From assembly GCF_024297185.1 (NCBI RefSeq), contig NZ_JANCTD010000001.1:1-64000 (forward strand): DNA of 64,000 bases, given 5' to 3'. Positions 58,673 to 64,000 of this stretch are shown piece after piece. Source of the stretch: Lewinella sp. JB7 (lineage in GTDB: Bacteria; Bacteroidota; Bacteroidia; Chitinophagales; Saprospiraceae). Both the position numbers and the translations under genes were made by a program. Position 1 is the stretch's first letter; each line of letters opens with the position of its first letter. Under the pieces are notes generated by a model. The model searched no databases, had not been told where the DNA came from, and worked only from the letters and a program-made list of their open reading frames with translations.

Positions 58673-59551
58673 TCAAATCAGTGTGTTGTTCAAATAGTGG
58701 TAAACCAGGAGCAGAGGGGCAATTTCGATGGTGCAAATATATAACAAAAAATGCAGCGGTCTGCTCCCTACGTATTGGTTAGCAATGAACAGACCGCGGA
58801 GCAAATGCAGGAGGTAGACCAGTACCAGAATCCCCAGCCCCCCGTAAAGAAAGTACGGACGCCACGGTACGGGGGCGTAGCTGATGAGCAGATTGACCGG
58901 CACCAGCAACAAACCGGTCAGGATGGAAAACACCATAAGGGCAAAGGCGTAACGGCTTAATTCCTTACGTAGAGGATATATCCGGCCGAGCAAGAGCAAC
59001 ACCACGAACTTGAGGCCGACGGCCGCGGCTACGATCAGGCTATAGGTCAGCCAACTTCCCCAAATGCCCAGGCCGAGGTCCACGGAATACTCCGCCGCAA
59101 AAAGGTACAGATAGAAGCCAGCCGACAATAAGAAGAAGCCGTAACACAACCATAGGGCCCCGACCTGCCCTCCGGACCGCCTCCGGTACAGCTGGGTCAT
59201 GATGCTGTCGTTGAAGATGGCCGCTACGCACTGTCGCAGCAATCCGCGGAAGAGCACGTACAGGCTGGCCATCGTAAGCAGTAACAGCAGGTGGATGAAA
59301 ATCACCCCGCCCCCGCCGGGAGGAGCTTCCCGCGCGGGAGGCTGTACCGCTGCCGGTGGCCGGGTCCGCTCCGCCGCCGCCCCGGCCGCTCCCCGCCGCA
59401 CGTCGAACGGGTTGACCGCACTATCCCGTGCGGGTAACTGTGCCGCCGCCGCCACCCGGTCCGTGCGATCGAAGGGATTGCTTCCCGACTGCCCCCACGC
59501 GCCGGTGGAAGCCATTACGATCAGCCACAATGTGAGGAGGAGGTAGCGCAA
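58673..59551 (-). CDS. DUF4271 family membrane protein
   Basis: A 292-residue integral membrane protein. A signal-like helix (LLLTLWLIVMASTGAWGQ) is followed by a Pro/Ala/Arg-rich extracytoplasmic stretch (about 30-78) and about six membrane helices (for example FIHLLLLLTMASLYVLFRGL; IVAAAVGLKFVVLLLLGRIY; FLLYICTIEIAPLLLVYHYL). The DUF4271 family has no known function; its conserved position next to hemD in Bacteroidota is the main clue. It reads into the HemD-like gene with a 42-nt gap, so the two are likely cotranscribed. Confidence 0.85.
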   Translation of the reverse strand: MRYLLLTLWLIVMASTGAWGQSGSNPFDRTDRVAAAAQLPARDSAVNPFDVRRGAAGAAAERTRPPAAVQPPAREAPPGGGGVIFIHLLLLLTMASLYVLFRGLLRQCVAAIFNDSIMTQLYRRRSGGQVGALWLCYGFFLLSAGFYLYLFAAEYSVDLGLGIWGSWLTYSLIVAAAVGLKFVVLLLLGRIYPLRKELSRYAFALMVFSILTGLLLVPVNLLISYAPVPWRPYFLYGGLGILVLVYLLHLLRGLFIANQYVGSRPLHFLLYICTIEIAPLLLVYHYLNNTLI

Positions 59552-59599
59552 AGCAGAAGGGTATCGGACGACAAAGGTAAGGCCCCGTCACGCGAGCGA

Positions 59600-61735
59600 T
59601 CAGGCCAGCAGCTGGTACACGACCATGGCGCCTACGTAGGCGATGACCGTCATGAAGGTGAACTGCACGATCGGCCACTTCCAGCTGTTGGTCTCCCGCT
59701 TGGTGACGGCCAGCGTAGACATGCACATCATAGCAAAAACGTAGAAGATGAGCAAGCTCCAGGACGTGGCCCGGTTGTAGACCGGCTCGCCCGTTACCGG
59801 GTTACGCTCCTCCGCCATCCGTTCCCGGATGCGAAACTCGTCGTCGGAACTGCCCACGCTGTAGATGGTGGCCATCGTACCCACGAACACCTCCCGGGCG
59901 GCGAAACTCGTGAGCAAGGCAATGCCAATCTTCCAGTCGTAGCCCAGCGGGCGGATGACGGGCTCGATGAACTTGCCGAGGTGGCCGGCGTAGCTGGCCT
60001 CCAGGCGCTCGGAGGCCAGCAGGTCGGCTGCTTGTTCCTCCGATAGCTCCCGCGCCCCAGCCTGCTCCATAACCTGCGCTTCGGCGGCCGCCATATCGTC
60101 CGACGGCCCGTAAGTAGACGCTGCCCACAGAACGATGCTGATGAGCAGGATGATCTTACCGGCCTCGAGCACGAAGGTTTTCGACTTTTGCCACACGGTG
60201 GTGGTCACGTTGCGCCAGACCGGCGTGCGGTAGTCCGGCAGTTCGAGCATGAGAAAGCTGCGGTCGGGGGTACGCAACAGATACTTGAAGGCCAGGGCCG
60301 ACAGCATGGCCCCCGCGATGCCGAGAAAATACAGTCCGGCAAAGGCAAGTCCCTGTAATCCGACCCAGCCGTTGAGGTAGGTCACCTGCGGTACGGCAAA
60401 GGATATGAGGATGACGTATACCGGAATACGGGCCGAACAGGAGGTCAGCGGCGTGACCAGGATCGTGAGCAGCCGCTCCTTCCAGTTGGCGATCGTGCGG
60501 GTGCTCATAATGGCCGGAATGGCGCAGGCGTGCCCGCTGATCAGGGCCACTACCGAACGGCCGTTCAGTCCGAAGTGCTGCATCAGGCTATCGAACATGT
60601 AGGCGGCCCGGGCCAGGTATCCGACCTCCTCCAAAATAGCGATGAAGAAGAAGAGAATGGCGATCTGGGGTACGAAAACGAGTACGCCGCCCAGCCCGGC
60701 GATGATGCCGTCGACCAGCAGATCGGTAAACCAGCCCGCGGAAAGGGTAGCGCGGATCGTTTCCCCCAGGGTGCCGAAGGTGAGCTCGATGAGGTCCATC
60801 GGTACGCTCGCCCAGGCGAAGAGGGCCTGGAAGAGGAGGAGCATGAGGACGATGAAGATGACCGGCCCGAAAACGGGGTGGGTGACGATATTGTCGATCC
60901 GGTCACTGTGGGAAGCCGTATCGCCGGCGTGACGCACGCTCGACTTTACGATGGGTTCGAAGGTGTTGTAGCGGTCCATCGTCTCCTCGACCTGAGCGCG
61001 CAGACTGTGAAAGCCGTGACGTACGCGGGCGGTCTGGACCTTATGGCGGGTCGGCTCGGGAATGTGCTTGAGCCAGGGAGCGTGGTGGGTGAGCAGGAGG
61101 GCGTGGTAGTCGTTGCGTGCGGGCAGTTCCCGGCGGAGTTCGCCGAGTACGTCGCGCGCGCTGGCACCCGGCTCGTAGAAGGGCAGCCGCGGGCGGAAGG
61201 CATCCGGTGCCCGCAGAAGATCGGTGATGGCGGTCTTCAGTTCGGTGATGCCGCGGTGCTCGCGGCTGCTGACCGGCAATACGGGCACGCCGAGTTCCTT
61301 ACTGAGGCGGGGAATGTCGACGGTGAGTCCGTTGTTTTCCATCAGGTCGGCCATGTTCAGCACCAAGATCATGGGGAGGTCCAGGTCGCGCAGCTGGGTG
61401 AACAACAGAAGGTGCTTGTCGAGTTTGGTGATGTCGGCGACGTAGACGATGGCATCGGGGAAGAGATCGCCGGCGGGGTTGGTGAGTTCCTGTACGACGA
61501 GGCGCTCGTCGAGACTGGTGGGGTAGCAACTGTAGGCGCCGGGAAAATCGACCAGCTCGACCGTTGGCAGACCGGGCAGCCGGAGCATGCCGGCCTTTTT
61601 CTCCACGGTCACGCCGGGAAAGTTGCCGATCCGCTGGCGCAGACCGGTGAGCACGTTGAAAAGGGAGGATTTTCCGCTATTTGGGTTGCCGACCAACCCG
61701 ACGACGGGAGTGGCCTTTATTTGACCATTATGCAT
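59600..61735 (-). CDS. feoB: Ferrous iron transport protein B
   Basis: A 711-residue Fe(II) transporter. The N-terminal GTPase domain has G1 GNPNSGKSS, G2 in RIGNFPGVTVEKK, G3 DFPGAYS and G4 NMAD, followed by a helical guanine-dissociation-like region. The membrane core contains two Gate motifs (FVPQIAILFFFIAILEEVGY; LTSFAAREVFVGTMATIYSV) and CSARIPVYVI. It imports ferrous iron under anoxic or reducing conditions. Start MHNGQIKATP (61735) lies inside the feoA 3' end, giving a 19-nt overlap and coupling. A charged loop with many Glu residues is inserted in the C-terminal membrane half. Confidence 0.96.
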   Translation of the reverse strand: MHNGQIKATPVVGLVGNPNSGKSSLFNVLTGLRQRIGNFPGVTVEKKAGMLRLPGLPTVELVDFPGAYSCYPTSLDERLVVQELTNPAGDLFPDAIVYVADITKLDKHLLLFTQLRDLDLPMILVLNMADLMENNGLTVDIPRLSKELGVPVLPVSSREHRGITELKTAITDLLRAPDAFRPRLPFYEPGASARDVLGELRRELPARNDYHALLLTHHAPWLKHIPEPTRHKVQTARVRHGFHSLRAQVEETMDRYNTFEPIVKSSVRHAGDTASHSDRIDNIVTHPVFGPVIFIVLMLLLFQALFAWASVPMDLIELTFGTLGETIRATLSAGWFTDLLVDGIIAGLGGVLVFVPQIAILFFFIAILEEVGYLARAAYMFDSLMQHFGLNGRSVVALISGHACAIPAIMSTRTIANWKERLLTILVTPLTSCSARIPVYVILISFAVPQVTYLNGWVGLQGLAFAGLYFLGIAGAMLSALAFKYLLRTPDRSFLMLELPDYRTPVWRNVTTTVWQKSKTFVLEAGKIILLISIVLWAASTYGPSDDMAAAEAQVMEQAGARELSEEQAADLLASERLEASYAGHLGKFIEPVIRPLGYDWKIGIALLTSFAAREVFVGTMATIYSVGSSDDEFRIRERMAEERNPVTGEPVYNRATSWSLLIFYVFAMMCMSTLAVTKRETNSWKWPIVQFTFMTVIAYVGAMVVYQLLA

Positions 61736-61950
61736 GCCAACTCTTTCTTGCGCAACGCCAGACACTGCCGGTCGATCTTCACGTACCAGCTTCCCCCGAA
61801 GGGCGACTTGCGCACTACCCGAAGACGGGAACCGGGGCGTACGCCGATATCCAATAACTTACCCGCCAACTGCTCGTTCGTAAATCGCTCGATGGTACCC
61901 GACTGGCCGGGCGAGAACAGCGAAGCGGCGGCGGGGAGCGAAAAGGGCAT
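61717..61950 (-). CDS. feoA: Ferrous iron transport protein A
   Basis: A 77-residue SH3-like FeoA protein, a small cytoplasmic regulator of FeoB GTPase activity. Conserved parts are SGTIERFTNEQLAGKLLDIG, VRPGSRLRVVRKSPFGGSWY and the C-terminal strand. It is a single-domain FeoA, not the DtxR-fused form. It is first in a two-gene operon with feoB. A TATCTTTG -7 element lies 30 nt upstream. I looked for an obvious Fur or DtxR box and did not find one. Confidence 0.95.
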   Translation of the reverse strand: MPFSLPAAASLFSPGQSGTIERFTNEQLAGKLLDIGVRPGSRLRVVRKSPFGGSWYVKIDRQCLALRKKELACIMVK

Positions 61951-61979
61951 GAGCGTTGGGTTGGTCAGTAGGTTCGGGG

Positions 61980-61987
61980 CAAAGATA
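61980..61987 (-). promoter_or_regulatory. -7 element TATCTTTG of the feoAB operon
   Basis: On the minus strand TATCTTTG is an exact match to the Bacteroidota consensus TAnnTTTG. It ends 29 nt before the feoA ATG. I see no strong TTTG at the -33 position. Confidence 0.55.
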
Positions 61988-62089
61988 CGTAATCGATCAC
62001 TGTCTATACCCAGTCTAAATAAATTTGTTTCCCCGTGACCCCTCCGGAAACGGTAAGAAGCGATGTGCCCCGGGTACCGTAGTTTTACC

Positions 62090-62097
62090 GCAAACTT
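62090..62097 (+). promoter_or_regulatory. -7-like element TAGTTTTA of the SPOR lipoprotein gene
   Basis: TAGTTTTA fits TAnnTTTn and ends 6 nt before the ATG at 62104, which would make the message leaderless or nearly so. Confidence 0.4.
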
Positions 62098-62103
62098 AAA
62101 ACC

Positions 62104-62742
62104 ATGAAAAACATATCTTTCCTTGCCCTGGCCACCCTCTTACTGGCCGGCTGCTCCCCCAAGATCGCCCCGGTCGTGGGAGAAGACGGTACCGACTGGA
62201 ACGCCCGTGCCGCCGAGTACCGCGAGAACCCCGCCGCCCTGCGCGATTTGGTCGAGGATTGCGACCGTCGGCAGGAAGAAGTGGTGACGCTGCGCCAGCA
62301 GCTTACCGGCTTCGAAAGCCAGCGCGGCGAAATGCAAAACCAGCTCTCCACCGCCGAAGCCTCCGCCGAACAGGCCTACCAGGAGATTCAGGATTTACGC
62401 CAGCAGCTCGCCACCCTGGAAGCCGCCCGCCAGCCCGACGAGATGATCACCGACCAGCCCGCTACCCAGGTGAAGGGTGTAGTATTTCAGGTACAGCTCG
62501 GCGCCTACGCCCAGCAGCAGAATAAGGTAAACTCCGACATGGCCACCGGCGATGCCCTCGACCTTACCGATCAGAACGGCATGCAGAAGGTGGTCGTAAG
62601 CCGCTTCCGCACTTACCAGAATGCGGCCAACCTGCGCGATCGCCTGAAGAAGATGGGCGTAAAGGATGCCTTCGTCGTGGCCATGAACGACGGCCAGCGG
62701 ATCGACGTGCAGGAAGCCATTCGCATGAGCGGCCAGAACTGA
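62104..62742 (+). CDS. Lipoprotein with coiled coil and SPOR-like domain
   Basis: A 212-residue protein. A lipobox (LALATLLLAGC, Cys near residue 17) predicts a lipid anchor. Residues about 50-115 form a coiled coil (QEEVVTLRQQLTGFESQRGE; EQAYQEIQDLRQQLATLEAA). The C-terminal part (about 125-200; GVVFQVQLGAYAQQQNKVNS; VVVSRFRTYQNAANLRDRLK) has the shape of a SPOR domain, which binds denuded peptidoglycan glycan at division sites. A role in septal wall binding is inferred. The SpoIIM gene starts 6 nt downstream, so they are likely one operon. Confidence 0.85.
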   Translation: MKNISFLALATLLLAGCSPKIAPVVGEDGTDWNARAAEYRENPAALRDLVEDCDRRQEEVVTLRQQLTGFESQRGEMQNQLSTAEASAEQAYQEIQDLRQQLATLEAARQPDEMITDQPATQVKGVVFQVQLGAYAQQQNKVNSDMATGDALDLTDQNGMQKVVVSRFRTYQNAANLRDRLKKMGVKDAFVVAMNDGQRIDVQEAIRMSGQN

Positions 62743-62748
62743 TCACCG

Positions 62749-64000
62749 GTGCGGGAGACCGACTTCATCGAGCGCAACCGGGAGAAGTGGAAACGGTACG
62801 AGGAAACCCTCGACCAATCCGACCCGGATCCGGAATTGCTCGCGCAACTCTACGTGCACACCACCGATGATCTGTCGATCTCCCGCACTTTCTACCCCAA
62901 CCGCTCCGTGCGGGTCTACCTCAACGGGCTGGCCCGGCGCACCTATCTGCACCTCTACCGGGGGCGCCGCGGGGAGGCGGGCCGCTTTGTAACCTTCTGG
63001 ACGACCGAGCTGCCCCTCACCGTTCACGCCAGCCGCCGCCCCCTGCTGGTAGCCCTGGCGGTCTTCGTGCTCGCCATGCTGATCGGCATCCTGAGTTACC
63101 GCATCGACCCCGACTTCGCGGAGATGATCCTCGGAGCCGACTACGTTCGCATGACCGAGGCAAACATCGCCCAGGGAGACCCCATGGCCGTGTACGCGGG
63201 CCGCGATGAATTCGGCATGGCGCTCCACATCACCCTCAACAACCTTTCCGTCGCCCTGCTCACCTTCGTGGCCGGGGCGTTTTTTTGCGTGGGCACCATC
63301 GTGCTGCTCGTGCGCAACGGCGTACTGCTGGGGGTATTTCAGTACTTCTTTTACGCCAACGGAGACTACGGAGGGTCCGAAGTCACTACGGCGACGACCA
63401 CTTGGCTCTTCCGTGGGCTCAGTTGGTTGCTTACCGCCGGCGGCGGCGGACTGGAGCACGTATTATCGACCCTCCGCTACCTCGGTACCGGCACCGGGGT
63501 CTTTCGCGAAAGCCTGCTTACCATCTGGATCCACGGCACGCTGGAGATCAGCAGCATCGTCCTGGCCGGGGGCGCGGGGCTCACGCTGGGCAGCGGACTC
63601 CTGTTCCCCGGTACCCGTACCCGCTTGCAGGCCTTCCGGCGATCCGCCCGTGCCGGACTCAAGATCATGCTGGGTACGGTGCCTCTCTTCGTCGTGGCGG
63701 GATTCCTGGAGGGATACGTCACCCGACAAACGGACCTCCCGGATCCTCTGCGCTTCGCCATCATTCTTTGTTGTCTGCTGTTCGTCGGTTGGTACTACCT
63801 CGTGCTTCCCCCCGCCGTGGCGCGGCGTGCCCCCCGTGCCCGCGCGGACCGTCAGGATCCCCTGGATACGGTCCCCGGGGAACGCCACTTTCAGCGGATC
63901 CGCTCCGTAGGGGAGCAACTTTCCCTCACCTTTTCCGTGCTGCGCAGCCAAGCCGGTCGCTTACTGGGGGGTGCCGCCGCGCTGTCACTGGTCTACTGCT
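62749..64000 (+). CDS. SpoIIM-family membrane protein (5' part, runs off the window)
   Basis: A GTG start (62749) gives VRETDFIERNREKWKRYEET and the frame is open to the window end, at least 417 residues. The family, stage II sporulation protein M or DUF95, has DDLSISRTFYPNRSVRVYLN early, then membrane helices, VALLTFVAGAFF and the conserved IWIHGTLEISSIVLAGGAGL. The organism need not sporulate; in Bacteroidota the gene usually sits near a MoxR/DUF58 or RDD-protein locus. Between QYFFYANG and FRESLLTIW about 45 residues with a hydrophobic helix are present where homologues I know of run almost directly on. The gene follows the SPOR lipoprotein by 6 nt. Confidence 0.85.
   Translation, partial: MRETDFIERNREKWKRYEETLDQSDPDPELLAQLYVHTTDDLSISRTFYPNRSVRVYLNGLARRTYLHLYRGRRGEAGRFVTFWTTELPLTVHASRRPLLVALAVFVLAMLIGILSYRIDPDFAEMILGADYVRMTEANIAQGDPMAVYAGRDEFGMALHITLNNLSVALLTFVAGAFFCVGTIVLLVRNGVLLGVFQYFFYANGDYGGSEVTTATTTWLFRGLSWLLTAGGGGLEHVLSTLRYLGTGTGVFRESLLTIWIHGTLEISSIVLAGGAGLTLGSGLLFPGTRTRLQAFRRSARAGLKIMLGTVPLFVVAGFLEGYVTRQTDLPDPLRFAIILCCLLFVGWYYLVLPPAVARRAPRARADRQDPLDTVPGERHFQRIRSVGEQLSLTFSVLRSQAGRLLGGAAALSLVYC

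Noticed and set aside
60530-62038. 502-residue plus-strand frame opposite feoB
   Set aside because: Acidic mirror of FeoB codons; G1-G4 motifs prove the minus strand is coding.
61951-62050. Fur or DtxR box in front of feoAB
   Set aside because: AGAC occurs twice, but no inverted repeat close to a known iron box is visible.
1-64000. tRNA, rRNA or riboswitch genes
   Set aside because: No cloverleaf with a GGTTCRA-type T arm, no rRNA-like conserved stretch and no recognisable riboswitch core was found in the intergenic regions read by eye.

Overview
The window looks like chromosomal DNA of a fairly high-GC member of the Bacteroidota, most likely a Saprospiria/Lewinella-type marine bacterium (inference). 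The reasons are a large exported protein with a type IX secretion (T9SS) C-terminal sorting domain, promoter -7 elements of the form TAnnTTTG instead of TATAAT with few Shine-Dalgarno sequences, and typical Bacteroidota families (DUF4271 next to a HemD-like gene, FeoA/FeoB, patatin fused to an Omp85-type barrel, BlaI plus M56 BlaR1-like pairs, SpoIIM). I saw no rRNA, tRNA, CRISPR array or intact insertion sequence; the left edge carries the tail of a probable IS110 transposase.

Layout. 1-9.9 kb: transposase tail, M20 amidohydrolase, SDR, small lipoprotein, DUF58 protein, NAD synthetase, DUF819 membrane protein, two tandem SDR paralogues and a flavin reductase-like protein. 9.9-20.9 kb: a 1022-residue T9SS protein, an S41 processing protease, two SulP anion transporters in tandem, an MsbA-type ABC exporter and a DUF2237 protein. 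21.0-29.8 kb: one long same-strand locus encoding a tripartite efflux pump (HlyD adaptor, TolC-like channel, ABC ATPase, two FtsX/MacB-type permeases), followed by an NtrC-type response regulator and an NtrY-like histidine kinase that probably control it. 29.8-32.7 kb: a BlaI-type repressor with three palindromic operators, translationally coupled to an unusual M56 sensor carrying a proline-rich linker and ten 29-residue repeats. 32.7-44.5 kb: endonuclease III-like glycosylase, SDR, patatin-barrel protein, unknown 751-residue exported protein, HemB, TrpF-like protein, RsmI, DUF1440 protein and PBP1A. 44.6-55.7 kb: M14 carboxypeptidase, GMC dehydrogenase with its small subunit, a predicted outer-membrane barrel, and a divergent cluster of an M48 protease with exported unknown proteins. 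55.7-64 kb: rhomboid protease, two small proteins, CoA-type Nudix hydrolase, HemD-like protein, DUF4271, FeoB/FeoA, SPOR lipoprotein and the start of a SpoIIM protein.

The most distinctive signal is not one gene but several families of short, hairpin-forming repeats. A 15-nt stem-loop recurs with a 25-26 bp period (8.2, 9.1-9.25 and 56.4 kb) and shows compensatory arm changes. A 30-nt palindromic repeat has entered the M56 sensor gene in frame. CACGGAT and GGTCGAG mosaics occur at 0.1-0.3, 3.9-4.2 and 39.9 kb. AT-rich AAATTT tracts abut four gene starts. A 21-bp GC-rich block lies 56-57 nt before three start codons. The best candidates for something undescribed are these repeat families and the BlaI/M56 sensor with its C-terminal repeat domain.
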